Positions 12,459 to 21,988 of a DNA stretch of 64,000 nucleotides are shown piece after piece. The position numbers and the translations under genes were made by a program. The stretch lies in contig JALQPE010000348.1 in assembly GCA_030407315.1 (NCBI GenBank), positions 1-64,000 on the forward strand, given 5' to 3'. A model generated the notes under the pieces. It had not been told where the DNA came from, made no database searches, and saw only the letters and a list, made by a program, of their open reading frames with translations. The first letter of the stretch is position 1. The number at the start of each line of letters is the position of its first letter. The DNA is from Asparagopsis taxiformis. Its lineage: Eukaryota; Rhodophyta; Florideophyceae; Bonnemaisoniales; Bonnemaisoniaceae.

Positions 12459-12680
12459 ATGGCGCTCGACAACCGGCAGCGAAGCACGAGTGCCGGCATC
12501 TTCCTGCTCGGATTTATCATTTTCATTCACGAAAGCGGTCATTATCTAGCCGCTAGACTACAGGGGAGTCGGGTGAAGAACTTTTCTATTGGGTTTGGTC
12601 CCAAGCTATTCTCATTCACGGCGGACGATTCGGAGATGGAATTCACTGTAAGAGCTGTAAAAACGCTTATCAGCAGATAA
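12459..12680 (+). pseudogene. N-terminal fragment of an M50 (site-2 protease/RseP-like) metalloprotease
   Basis: The 73-residue ORF opens with a hydrophobic helix containing [10 protein letters not shown], the HExxH zinc site that M50 intramembrane proteases have at their N-terminus. It continues with [15 protein letters not shown], the conserved following block of bacterial and plastid RseP-type enzymes. The match runs to FTVRA (about codon 66) and then stops with a few unrelated residues and TAA; complete members have several hundred residues, including a PDZ domain and a second catalytic motif. The break is next to element I, so insertion or a linked rearrangement probably removed the rest. 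I found no remaining 3' part in this window. Confidence 0.7.
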
Positions 12681-12743
12681 CCTCCTGTCGTCGCTATTCA
12701 CTAGCATGAAGGAAGAGTAAAATGGTTGCTGACATTTATGTTT

Positions 12744-14042
12744 CTACTCCCATAGATCTAGTTGACGTCGAAGTGTTTCGAAAGTAAATGTATCTAGCAC
12801 TCCTCCTCGAAGATAAGGTACATCTAGAATAGCAGAACTTACACTAACTGAATCTGTCCAAGCACGACCAGTCTTTGGTAGCACACAAGGTTGGTACTTG
12901 CAGGTTAGTGCATGACCTGCACACTTCTTGTACCAGTGCAATTTGAAGTGGGAGACGTTGCCTTCTCGATCTTTCTTCGTTGAGAGAATCTTGCCAAGCC
13001 AGAAAGGCTCCTCAGATGTACAACCGTCTCCTTTGATAATAACAAATGAATTGGTTGCATATTTTTCATCACTATCACCACGTTCGACACAATCGTCTTC
13101 ATCGGAACCATTAATACCATTATCACCGCATCCATCGCCACCACCATCACCACGTTCGACACAATCGTCTTCATCGGAACCATTAATACCATTATCACCG
13201 CATCCATCGCCACCACCATCACCACGTTCGACACAATCGTCTTCATCGGAACCATTAATACCATTATCACCGCATCCATCGCCACCACCATCACCACGTT
13301 CGACACAATCGTCTTCATCGGAACCATTAATACCATTATCACCGCATCCATCGCCACCACCATCACCACGTTCGACACAATCGTCTTCATCGGAACCATT
13401 ACTACCATTATCACCGCATCCATCGCCACCACCATCTCCGAAATCAATGCACTGCTCAGATATATTGTCTTGTTCATCGCCCTGCTGTTCTTCTACGTTG
13501 TTACCTGACAATATCCTCTTAGTCTTCCATAGAATATCTCTTGAATAAAGGAACGTAGACATTAGAAACACATAACAAACTCGTATTGTGCCATATTTGT
13601 AACACTTGAAATCCTTCACGAACAGTGATTCCAGAAATAAACGCCGCTCCGCTTTGTTCATTTTCGCAACTCTTTTCAGGTCTTCACAGAGCTTTTTTCC
13701 ATCAACATGCTTGAAGCAGAAATCCTTACAGCAGGTTAAATTTTTTAGCTCCTTGTCATTTACCCTTTTCTCAATTTCAATGGCTTTGGTAACCCTCTTC
13801 GCCTTTAGGCCGCTAGCCTGAGCTTCTTGGATGCGTTTCCCAGAGCGGGAGGAGCCAGAGTTGGCTGAACGTGGCGCTTTCCTCCCTACCGTAGAACGGA
13901 TATTGACGACCGGGGATGTGCGAGGAGACTTTTTCGCTAGAGTCTTCCGTTTCACTGTACCTTCCATGGATCCATCCTTGACGACCGGGGATGTGCGAGG
14001 AGACTTTCTCGCTAGAGTCTTCCGTTTCACTGTACCTTCCAT
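12744..14042 (-). CDS. Transposase-related protein lacking the DDE core
   Basis: 432 residues. The N-terminus holds a 25-residue near-repeat (a basic MEGTVKRKTLA segment twice). Residues about 100-180 contain a Cys-containing region (CCKDFCFKH, then FLESLFV and CYVFLMSTFLYSRDI) that parallels residues about 195-265 of the 874-residue transposase-like protein. The centre is a five-unit 24-residue Gly/Asp-rich tandem repeat. Residues about 320-430 (GCTSEEPFWLGKIL, then HFKLHWYKKC) parallel the C-terminal domain of that same transposase. The catalytic DDE core is absent. It could be an internally deleted copy, or a retained regulator that competes with the full transposase. It is divergent from the ParB-methyltransferase gene. 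Confidence 0.6.
   Translation of the reverse strand: MEGTVKRKTLARKSPRTSPVVKDGSMEGTVKRKTLAKKSPRTSPVVNIRSTVGRKAPRSANSGSSRSGKRIQEAQASGLKAKRVTKAIEIEKRVNDKELKNLTCCKDFCFKHVDGKKLCEDLKRVAKMNKAERRLFLESLFVKDFKCYKYGTIRVCYVFLMSTFLYSRDILWKTKRILSGNNVEEQQGDEQDNISEQCIDFGDGGGDGCGDNGSNGSDEDDCVERGDGGGDGCGDNGINGSDEDDCVERGDGGGDGCGDNGINGSDEDDCVERGDGGGDGCGDNGINGSDEDDCVERGDGGGDGCGDNGINGSDEDDCVERGDSDEKYATNSFVIIKGDGCTSEEPFWLGKILSTKKDREGNVSHFKLHWYKKCAGHALTCKYQPCVLPKTGRAWTDSVSVSSAILDVPYLRGGVLDTFTFETLRRQLDLWE
13081..13438 (-). repeat. 72-bp coding minisatellite, five units
   Basis: Units start at 13081, 13153, 13225, 13297 and 13369 and are nearly identical. The period of 72 bp (24 codons) preserves the frame and gives a Gly/Asp-rich acidic repeat containing GDGGGDGCGDNG. 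The opposite strand is also open through the array, only because the period is a multiple of three. Confidence 0.95.
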
Positions 14043-14055
14043 GGTGTTTCTGACA
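13906..14055 (-). repeat. 75-bp tandem duplication at the 5' end of the gene
   Basis: Two nearly identical 75-bp units (from 13906 and 13981) duplicate the start codon and the first 25 codons of the 432-residue protein, so translation could begin at either copy. Confidence 0.85.
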
Positions 14056-15118
14056 ACCCATCACATTTCGCCAACGTAGAGTAGCAGCTACAACGCAATT
14101 AAATAAAAACAGAACGATGTTCTGAAATTTGTATCATAACGTCGCTCTGGCTGGAAGCTTCCAGCAACACAATTGATATTTGATACGAACTTAAAATTTT
14201 TAATGTTCTGTAAACTTTCCAAAAACCTTTACACTTGTACAGAAAGGTGCACAACTTCTTCCCGAGCCCAAAAACACTACGAGACTATCCAAATTCCCTT
14301 TGTAGATTGCAAGAAATTTAAGTAACACTGAACTGTGTTCTGGTTCTCGCATCAGAACCTTGTTCTGTCTCGAAGCGTCCCGCCCAAAAATGACCAGAAC
14401 GGTTTAGACCCAGTAACCGTTGCGAAGCTATTAAAATCCCATATGTACTCTCCATAAAGTTTAGGTGAAAAGAACTGTGTTCTGGTTATATCATCAGAAT
14501 GACTTTCTGTTCAGAAGCTTCCAGCCCAAAAGAGACGTTCGGAATTAATTGGAACTATTTTTCTGTCGACTATGCGGACCGGAAAATGTGACACGGGAGG
14601 TGAATACATCCTCCAAGTTGGACAAGATTGATACCTATCCGCGAATATTGATATTTGATGCATAGGTTTCATGTTCTAAGATTAGCTTGAGCATTCTGAC
14701 ACATCATCTCGGGACGATTATTTCCATTTGAATGTAACCTCGCGAGACTATACCCTTCAAAATTGCCACCGGAATATCAAAAAATTTTGGGCCCTAAGCC
14801 CACCAATTATGGTCACTCAATGCAGTCTATGTGAAAAACGTTTCTATTGGTTATGCGAAGGATAGGACAAAATATCTGTTGTCAAATATTGATATTTTCT
14901 AGACAGATAAACGACACCATTGGCCCGGCTTTCTATTCCATATATCACTTCCATATAGTTTCTCATCTCTCTGATGACCATGTGATTGCCAGGTGTGCCG
15001 AAAGTACTACTCCCGAAATGCAGATTGATTGGGAGGAATGAAATCTGACTGGAATGCAACTTTACAAATTTTGAACTCGTAAAAGGTTCACTGACTTACT
15101 TATCATGGAACTCAACAC
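14043..15118. promoter_or_regulatory. Divergent intergenic region with palindrome cluster
   Basis: This 1.08-kb AT-rich region separates two divergent genes of element I. It holds three perfect AGAAC-N3-GTTCT palindromes (14111-14123, 14354-14366, 14471-14483) and one imperfect site (14329-14341). A short direct motif, (A)ATTGATATTT, recurs near 14170, 14645 and 14884. This is the likely promoter region of both genes. Confidence 0.55.
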
Positions 15119-18100
15119 TTGCGAGAAAACTCTTCATGTAGCAAAAGGAGGCTCCAATCATTCAATTATCCTGTCGTTTTCGTTCCTCGTTTCTGGACAA
15201 AGGTTCAGCCTGGTCAAGTTCACAGCGCGAAACCACAGTTTTACTCAGAGCTCGATTGTGACCAGAAGATGAGTAAGCGATTCTTTCAAGCAAAACACAA
15301 AATAAGCTCGACAGAACCTAGTTCTGGTCGGGAGGATGCATCCGTTAAAGCATTGTTCGCTGATATCATGGAAGGCTCGACAAACAGCCGTGTAGATCCT
15401 CGATCTTGCATTCCGTTGACATCAATTCGTCAAATATCCCGCTCTGGTGTCTTGAGATTGAAGTCTATATTCAGTGGAGGTTCCACAGTTTCTTCGGGAA
15501 AGAGAGATGGAATGCCCATAGAGAATATTGGAGATGGATTTGTTGCTGGATCTGATAATGCTATTGTTGTAGAGCTAACGGGAGGTTTGAAAAGACATGT
15601 GTTGGACTTCTTCCGATCTAAACTCGGCTCGGACGGGGAACCTATCTCTGAATCCCAAGCCGCAGAAAAAGCAGAAGATCGTTCTGTCTGGTACGGAGTA
15701 GTAGACGGAATGCACAGAATGACTGCTATTCGTGAGTTAATAGACGAAGATCCAGAACACTGGGAGTCTTTCTTGTGGCCTGTGACTATTCTGAAAGGCG
15801 GACACAGCTTGCAAACTTTGAAGCAATTAGGAAGGCATCAGAATAAGAAACATGATGCATCCTTTTACATCGAATCAACTTTCTATGATACTTTGGTCGG
15901 TTTAAGAGATGAAGCTGACCGATTGAAGACCATGTCGAATGGTAGAGCTCCATCTGCGAAACAGATCGCTTCAGCGTATGATGGTTGTACGCATCTGAAG
16001 GATAATACTATAAGACAAGCAGCAACAACAGCAGTTAGACTTCCACTAAGTGTAATACATGAGATCGGAGTAATCATGAACGAAGAGCACCCGGATTTGG
16101 CAGAACCAAGTTCTGCTGAATATAAACCGCTGGAAAAATCCATGAATATGCGATGCACCGATTGTCGAGTATACAGGAAATTCATCAACATAACTTCAAT
16201 CAAGTCCGCGACAAAGTTCATGAGAGCCTCAGGTCCGGACGGAGAAAAGAATCAAATCAACACGCTCCACCGGCTGAGGGAAATTTCTAGAACGAACAAG
16301 TTCAAAGCAGCATCGTATAAGGTAACAGTGGAGCAGTTTGAGAGTGCTTGTAGTGCAATGAGGGAGGCTCGAAAGTTTGAAGCTCTTTTAGAAGATGATG
16401 AATGGCCGTCTGGAATGGAAGTAGTCAAGCACAACTTACTCCGTACCACAAAATTTGATTGTGAAGTTACTGCCAATTTCGGGAATGATGGAGATGTTTT
16501 AGATTCTCTTCTTAAACAATATCGGAAAGTTTGTCCTGAGGCTGCACCGCTTAAAGAAAAAAAGTTTTCCGAGAATTTCACCAGGGAGAAAGAACTTCAG
16601 GCTAAAGACAATTGTACTGCCTTAGCTTCCGCGGATGATTCTCTTCCAATCGCAGCTGAAGATATCACTAAAGGGGGTGAAGTTCCTGAAGATCAAGTTC
16701 CACATCCAGTGCCGAGCATCACTATAGAAGGAAAGGCACCAAGAACATTACCACAGGATCTAGGCGATATGCCTGAATCAGAAGTCTTGACCAAACCTAA
16801 TTCGGAACCAAATTCCGTTCAACCGAAGCAGGTTAACAGGAATAATTCCGCTCCATCAAACGCTCCGAGTGCCAATTCTGTCCGACTGAATACGCGTCCA
16901 AAACGAGTTGCTTGTACTACAGAAGTGCTGGATGAGAAAATTAACTATCTTGACGAATTGGGTGTTTCATGCCACCAGATGAAATGGCAAGATTTTGATA
17001 AGACCGTTTGGACAGATGGTGATGCTCTCTTCGATCTTATACTGACAGATCCACCGTATGGGACGCCTAAATCTCGTTCTTTGCGAAACACTTCTTACGA
17101 TAACTTCATAGATGACAAGGAAGTGAAAGAGATATGTCAGTTTGCCAGGCGCGTCTTGAAGCCGGGAGGGTGGTTTCTTGCATTTGTTTCATTTCGAAAC
17201 TTCGAACTTTTCTACAACGAACTTCACCGCATCGGATTTGCCGGACCAGAATACCCATTCGTAATTATGAAGGATACCAGTACGATGCAAGCTCACAGAG
17301 GTGATCAGTTTCCTCAGAACGCTTGTGAATTTTCTGTCATTGCAAGGGCACCAGGAATTTCGAAAAGTGCATTCAAGCCAGATTTGAGGAGCCCTTACAA
17401 CTTCGTTCCTTCAAAGACAAGCAGACGGTTTGCTGCTATGTCAGGTATACCCGTTTCAAAAGAAAAGCTCCTTTTGCCAGGCACGAAATCTCCCGTCCTA
17501 ACAGAGGAGAAAAATGTGGGTCTGCTTGCTGAACTAATCAATACATTTTGTCCAGAACGGGGTTCTGTTTTGGATATTTACGGAGGTACTTTCACTACTG
17601 GAATAGCTTCGTTGCGAACTGCACGTTCATGTGTAGTAATCGAGTCAAGCGCATCTACATTTCGTCTTGCCCATGAGAGGCTACGTGCAGTGGCAGAGAT
17701 ACTGTACCGAAAAAGTCCATCCTCACACCACGCAATGAAGAAGAGAAAGACGCGAGAGAATTCAAAAGCTGAAAGCAGTGGAGAAATCACGAAGATGATC
17801 GAAAAGAGCAGTACTATTGTTCAAAGTGGAAACGATATGCTGAAAGGAGGGGACGGAGTTGAATTACTCCTTGATGGAATCACTATTGGTCATGCAAAGC
17901 TTCTGTCAGCTCCAGATAATGACAGTGATTTACATACTTCTATTCATAATGTTCCTCTCTCTGAGTACGAGAAAGATGGCCAGAAGCTAGTTGCATGCTA
18001 TTCCTTCAAAGTTAAGGAGGATGCTGGCGATAAAAAATACCCATATGGTTATGGAGGCATCGAGAAGCCTCCGGGAAACCTGAAGGGCTTAGCGGGAATA

Positions 18101-20252
18101 TTCTCTTGGGACCTACACAGCATGAGATGTTCCAATTGAGATAAAGATGTTTGCGAATGAGTACTATTTTTGTACATTGCACTACTGAAGAGCGATTCCA
18201 AACATCTAGAGAAGAATGGAATAAATCTTTTCACATCGATCATTACCGTTGTACAATATTTGGCGCCAAATTTGTTCTCTGTTTTTGTAAGTTTGAATTA
18301 TATGCTCTATCAGTACTTACAAATTTTGCCCGCCTTCTGTTCACCTCTCAATGAAAGTGAGCGTTCGAAGTGAAAACCACTGCAAACTCATGGAGGACAC
18401 ATTTTGCCTCTCCGACACCAACCGCAAACTGATTCACAAAAGTGCTGTCGGTATTCTTGCAACGCTGGGGATCGAAGCCGAAGCTGAACAATGCACCAGC
18501 GAGAACTCATTTCCGCATCATCCAAACCGATCAAAATCATCTGCAAACCAAGGAATTCCATTGAGCAATGATATAATTCCAATTCGTTTCAACAGAAACC
18601 GCCAAGAATATGTCAGAGGTTCATTGAATCGTTCGGAATCTGGAATTCTTTTGGAGCGTAATGACGGTTACGGAAATATTCCATTTCAATCACCGCTGGA
18701 AGTAAAACAAGCTTCTGTATCTGACTGCTTATCTCCAAGTACTGCAACAGAAAGATATTCTGATTCTTGTGCGTCATCTTGTCCAATTGGAAAACCATCC
18801 ATCTATCAGTTGGATACAAGTCCACGAAAAAGCCATGATAGCGACAAGAGGAGTAATGGAAATCGTGTGAGCAAAAGGATGATCGAGAAGAGGAAGCATG
18901 TCACGTCTTTATCTAATCTAGACATCAGAAAACAGTTCTGTTGTAAGAAAAGGAGATGCTTTCGAAGTACAGACCCAACGTTTCTGAGGTCTGAAGTCAG
19001 CCGAGTACTTTTATGGGGAAGGATTGATCGGCGAAGATACTTGGAGAAATTATTCGATCCCAGCTCTAAAGTTTACCTTTTTTGCGGGAGGAAAGTCTGC
19101 TACAAATTCCTGGAGTCTTCCTTCATGTTTTCTAGACACATGCAACGATCAGTGAAGATTTCATGGGCAAATGGAAGATCAGTCTGTTTTTCATCAGCTC
19201 AAAAAGACCCAGAGAGTCCACAGAGGGACTCTGTTATATGTTTCCTGGACAGATTTGCGGATTCTACAGCGGAGCGAATGCCTGACACCAACGAAAGACA
19301 CCTTCCACTCTTTCAAAAGAAATCTGTCTATGAAGTTTTCCGAGAACAGTACACTGTTCTGCATGGATATCATAATATACCTTCTTTGGCATACTTCTAC
19401 ACAACTTGGAAGAAGTATTGCGGTGATATCAAAGTAAGAAGAATTCAGCGATTCACAAAATGTACTGATTGTGAGTATATTCGGGACGCTCTAGCCAAGT
19501 ATGGAACAGACAAGAAGAGTACAGCTCCTCTTCTTGAACGGAGACGTTTGCATATAGAGATGGTTTCTCGGGAACGTAGAGAGTATCAGAAGAGGTGTGA
19601 GCTAGCGGCGTTGTACCCTTCGCAGTATACATCACTTATCGTGGATGGTGCAGACCAGTCTGGATATGGGCTTCCCCATTTCACTGTCAATACAAAAGCG
19701 ACAGTTGGGCATAGTTTGAAGGTCAGGCTGATAGGTGTACTAGAGCATGGTGCCCGAAAACATCTCTCGTTGTACACCATGACCGCAGAATTTGAAACTG
19801 GTGCTAACCATATCGTGGAAGCGCTTCACAGAACGCTTTCAAGCAAAGCATTAGGATCTAAACTACAGGGAAAACTTTTTTTGCAAGTTGACAATTGCAC
19901 ACGGGAGAACAAAAATTCATTCTTGTTCTGCTACTTGGAATGCTTAGTGGCATGGGGTGTGTACGAAGAGATATTTGTGTCTTTCCTTCCTATAGGACAC
20001 ACTCACTCTGATATCGACCAAGCCTTCAGTTGTACATCAAGGAGACTGAAATTCAATAACGCAGCAACTATGGAGGATCTCCACGATGAACTGCGAAAGT
20101 CTTTCACGCCTGAACCATCTGTCTCCCGCATGCTACACATTATCAATTTCTCGGGTTTATGTAAGATGGAAAACTGTATTGGGAAGGTGAAACCTTTTTC
20201 AAAGTACCGCTACTTCAGATTCTTCAGAGATCCCGAAACAGAACGGGGTTCT
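14111..20252. repeat. Dispersed palindrome AGAAC-N3-GTTCT, seven perfect sites
   Basis: Perfect sites are at 14111-14123, 14354-14366, 14471-14483, 15313-15325, 16102-16114, 17554-17566 and 20240-20252. Four lie inside coding sequence. Ten fixed bases predict about 0.006 chance occurrences in 6.1 kb. A longer variant with 8-bp arms and a 2-base spacer occurs near 19343-19360. The spacer bases vary (GAT, CTT, TGT, CTA, CAA, GGG, GGG), as expected for a protein-binding dyad. Confidence 0.85.
15119..18139 (+). CDS. ParB-like domain fused to beta-class N6-adenine DNA methyltransferase
   Basis: 1006 residues. Residues about 105-330 form a ParB/sulfiredoxin-like region with VVDGMHRMTAI (about 196-206), equivalent to the DGxHR box of ParB, followed by a helical part. 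A Pro/Ser/Glu-rich linker (about 480-600) leads to the methyltransferase. Its motif IV is DPPYG (Asp644), then come LKPGGWFLAF and, later, the AdoMet-binding motif I DIYGGTFTTG (Asp819). Motif IV before motif I is the beta order of amino-methyltransferases, and DPPY favours N6-adenine. The ParB-methyltransferase fusion is common in phages and bacterial mobile DNA. The last 110 residues form an unrecognised domain. The gene lies 211 bp upstream of the transposase-like gene on the same strand. Alternative starts lie at the Met codons just downstream of 15119. Confidence 0.8.
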   Translation: MRENSSCSKRRLQSFNYPVVFVPRFWTKVQPGQVHSAKPQFYSELDCDQKMSKRFFQAKHKISSTEPSSGREDASVKALFADIMEGSTNSRVDPRSCIPLTSIRQISRSGVLRLKSIFSGGSTVSSGKRDGMPIENIGDGFVAGSDNAIVVELTGGLKRHVLDFFRSKLGSDGEPISESQAAEKAEDRSVWYGVVDGMHRMTAIRELIDEDPEHWESFLWPVTILKGGHSLQTLKQLGRHQNKKHDASFYIESTFYDTLVGLRDEADRLKTMSNGRAPSAKQIASAYDGCTHLKDNTIRQAATTAVRLPLSVIHEIGVIMNEEHPDLAEPSSAEYKPLEKSMNMRCTDCRVYRKFINITSIKSATKFMRASGPDGEKNQINTLHRLREISRTNKFKAASYKVTVEQFESACSAMREARKFEALLEDDEWPSGMEVVKHNLLRTTKFDCEVTANFGNDGDVLDSLLKQYRKVCPEAAPLKEKKFSENFTREKELQAKDNCTALASADDSLPIAAEDITKGGEVPEDQVPHPVPSITIEGKAPRTLPQDLGDMPESEVLTKPNSEPNSVQPKQVNRNNSAPSNAPSANSVRLNTRPKRVACTTEVLDEKINYLDELGVSCHQMKWQDFDKTVWTDGDALFDLILTDPPYGTPKSRSLRNTSYDNFIDDKEVKEICQFARRVLKPGGWFLAFVSFRNFELFYNELHRIGFAGPEYPFVIMKDTSTMQAHRGDQFPQNACEFSVIARAPGISKSAFKPDLRSPYNFVPSKTSRRFAAMSGIPVSKEKLLLPGTKSPVLTEEKNVGLLAELINTFCPERGSVLDIYGGTFTTGIASLRTARSCVVIESSASTFRLAHERLRAVAEILYRKSPSSHHAMKKRKTRENSKAESSGEITKMIEKSSTIVQSGNDMLKGGDGVELLLDGITIGHAKLLSAPDNDSDLHTSIHNVPLSEYEKDGQKLVACYSFKVKEDAGDKKYPYGYGGIEKPPGNLKGLAGIFSWDLHSMRCSN

Positions 20253-20975
20253 GCCTTCTTCAAAACTGCTTGTGATGTCAAAATTTCTTGTGATGACCAG
20301 TGGAGAAGCCTTCCAGCATTGACCAATGGTCTCAAAGGATTTACTCGATCTCCACCAAACCTTCACGCGGCACCCTGTAACTCTGTTGTCTGTCCACCAG
20401 ATAAGGAAAAAATTCTTCTAAGGCTCAGATCAGAGGAGGTAAGGGTGAACAGTGTCGCTAAAATGAGATCACTTCATGCACTGGTTGCTCAAGTGTACAG
20501 AGACAGAGACGAACCACTACATTGGAACTTGGAAGAGTGCGTAGAGCTGAATGGAATTTACAGTAATCAGAGTTTTTCCAACCATGGGTTTGACGAGGAT
20601 GAAGAAAATTTACAGGAAATGATGGCTCAAACAGACCTACCTTATTCTAGGAATCGATTTGTTGCTGTTAATGGATACGGATGTACGAAGGAAATGCCTT
20701 TCTGGCTAGGACAGATTATCGAATGTATCCAGGATGGAAGTGGCGTGACAAGAAATCTGTTCATAAGATGGTATGAAGTGTATGACAAAGGGGATGCATG
20801 GAGTGGTAAGTATCGTCCGGCGACAGTTGGAAGAGGAAAAAATATAGACCCTTGGCAAGGGAATATTTCTGTGGATACAGTAATAGCTGAGTTTGATTCT
20901 TTGACGAACAAGAAACTCAGAGCAGGAGTAGAGAAGGAAATTAGAGCAGGTTTAGTAGCATTGGGGAAATACTGA
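18351..20975 (+). CDS. DDE/RNase-H-fold transposase-like protein with C-terminal reader-like domain
   Basis: 874 residues (39 nt shorter if the second Met, at 18390, is used). After a basic N-terminal part, a Cys-rich region (about 195-265) is shared with the 432-residue protein. The core shows acidic motifs in the usual order: SLIVDGADQSGYGLPH (about 428), FLQVDNCTRENKN (about 511) and GHTHSDIDQAFS (about 548). This pattern is known from a family of eukaryotic transposon proteins annotated in databases as large uncharacterised or DDE-type domains. The C-terminus (about 765-870; PFWLGQIIE, then LFIRWYEV) resembles a small barrel such as a BAH- or Tudor-like reader, also by inference. The frame is intact. 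The exact transposase superfamily is uncertain. Confidence 0.65.
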   Translation: MKVSVRSENHCKLMEDTFCLSDTNRKLIHKSAVGILATLGIEAEAEQCTSENSFPHHPNRSKSSANQGIPLSNDIIPIRFNRNRQEYVRGSLNRSESGILLERNDGYGNIPFQSPLEVKQASVSDCLSPSTATERYSDSCASSCPIGKPSIYQLDTSPRKSHDSDKRSNGNRVSKRMIEKRKHVTSLSNLDIRKQFCCKKRRCFRSTDPTFLRSEVSRVLLWGRIDRRRYLEKLFDPSSKVYLFCGRKVCYKFLESSFMFSRHMQRSVKISWANGRSVCFSSAQKDPESPQRDSVICFLDRFADSTAERMPDTNERHLPLFQKKSVYEVFREQYTVLHGYHNIPSLAYFYTTWKKYCGDIKVRRIQRFTKCTDCEYIRDALAKYGTDKKSTAPLLERRRLHIEMVSRERREYQKRCELAALYPSQYTSLIVDGADQSGYGLPHFTVNTKATVGHSLKVRLIGVLEHGARKHLSLYTMTAEFETGANHIVEALHRTLSSKALGSKLQGKLFLQVDNCTRENKNSFLFCYLECLVAWGVYEEIFVSFLPIGHTHSDIDQAFSCTSRRLKFNNAATMEDLHDELRKSFTPEPSVSRMLHIINFSGLCKMENCIGKVKPFSKYRYFRFFRDPETERGSAFFKTACDVKISCDDQWRSLPALTNGLKGFTRSPPNLHAAPCNSVVCPPDKEKILLRLRSEEVRVNSVAKMRSLHALVAQVYRDRDEPLHWNLEECVELNGIYSNQSFSNHGFDEDEENLQEMMAQTDLPYSRNRFVAVNGYGCTKEMPFWLGQIIECIQDGSGVTRNLFIRWYEVYDKGDAWSGKYRPATVGRGKNIDPWQGNISVDTVIAEFDSLTNKKLRAGVEKEIRAGLVALGKY

Positions 20976-21079
20976 ACTGTTCTTTGTAATATTTCTGCAC
21001 CACGGAAATGAAATAACCATGAGATCAATCGATTTCGGAACATTTATGAAAAGGTCAATCAATATCAGAATATGGAAAT

Positions 21080-21917
21080 TTATTCAATCATTTTCGAAAC
21101 AAATTTATTCTTAACTCGAAAATATATTCTGTTCATACAAAAATCAGTGTTAGAGGCAAGAATAGCTTCCGAATTGTAGCAGAGAAGATGGCGTTGAGGG
21201 CATTGGCAGAAACTGGTGAGTAGTACCATTGCAGTGGTGAGGAAGGAGAATTTGGTCAGAGCTTTTCTTTGCTGTGAGGAACGAGAAGGAGAGGAGTCGG
21301 CCACAGAGTCTTTGACAGAAACTGCATAGATGACCTGAATAATGAGCTCCTGACAGTCGAGTGTGAAAGTATTGAAGATTCTGTCGTTTCCTTCATATAC
21401 CTTGTTTGCTTCTGCACTGTTCCCGTACGCTCTAGCAGTGGTAGGAATAGAATCATTGCAACGAAGGGGAAAGTCGTTATTAAACGTCATGAACGATGCT
21501 TGATTACTATCTGGGGAGTTGTCCAGAATAACGGCGTCGAAATCTTGGTGAAGAAGAAAGAAACATGATTTGAGAAGTTCTTGTTTCAAAGTCTTTCTAG
21601 AGTTTTTAAAGAACTTTGTAAGGGCACGCAGCGCGGACGTAGCCAAAATAACGGGTCCAGTATCTGCTGCAGCGATAGCAAAATTTCTGGATGTCGAGGA
21701 AGAGGCGGGGGGGGGGAGCTCGGATGGAGTCTCCATCGGTGCCGGTAGATAGTCGCTTCCGCTTTGAAGGAGGGAAAACGATGTTGTCTTCGTCGGTGGG
21801 CATTGCCAGTGCAAAGGCTTCAAGAAGAGCATGAGGAGGGAGGCGCACCCAGGCGGGCTTATCCTGAGTTGCAACGGTGGCGTTGCGGAGGGGGTAGCTG
21901 CGGATGGCTGTCGACAT
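21080..21917 (-). pseudogene. Small unrecognised gene with frameshift at a ten-base homopolymer
   Basis: From the ATG at 21917 a plausible N-terminus (MSTAIRSYPLRNATVATQDK) runs about 65 codons to a run of ten G on the plus strand (21707-21716). The protein-like reading then continues in another frame (RNFAIAAADTGPVILATSAL and onward) to the stop at 21080. The joined product would be about 280 residues with a hydrophobic segment near the end. No family is recognised. The homopolymer makes either a true indel or a sequencing error possible. Confidence 0.35.
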
Positions 21918-21988
21918 GTTGAGGTCATCCTCTCTCCAGGGTCTACGTTGCCGGCTTTACGTGATGTCGAGTCCTTCCACCTAACGAC

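Larger units (their letters stand above)
12690..21000. mobile_element. Element I: DDE transposon-like unit with ParB-methyltransferase cargo
   Basis: Three genes belong together. A minus-strand gene (12744-14042) shares its N- and C-terminal domains with the transposase-like gene at 18351-20975, and between them lies a ParB-like/N6-methyltransferase gene (15119-18139). The palindrome AGAAC-N3-GTTCT recurs seven times between 14111 and 20252, and I did not see it elsewhere in the window. Terminal inverted repeats and a target-site duplication were not identified, so the ends are approximate. Confidence 0.6.

Noticed and set aside
12928..13548. 206-codon plus-strand ORF, Ser/Pro-rich
   Set aside because: It is a shadow of the 72-bp minisatellite: a period that is a multiple of three keeps all frames open.
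14111..14483. Steroid hormone response elements
   Set aside because: AGAAC-N3-GTTCT matches that consensus, but nuclear steroid receptors are animal proteins and nothing else in the window suggests an animal.
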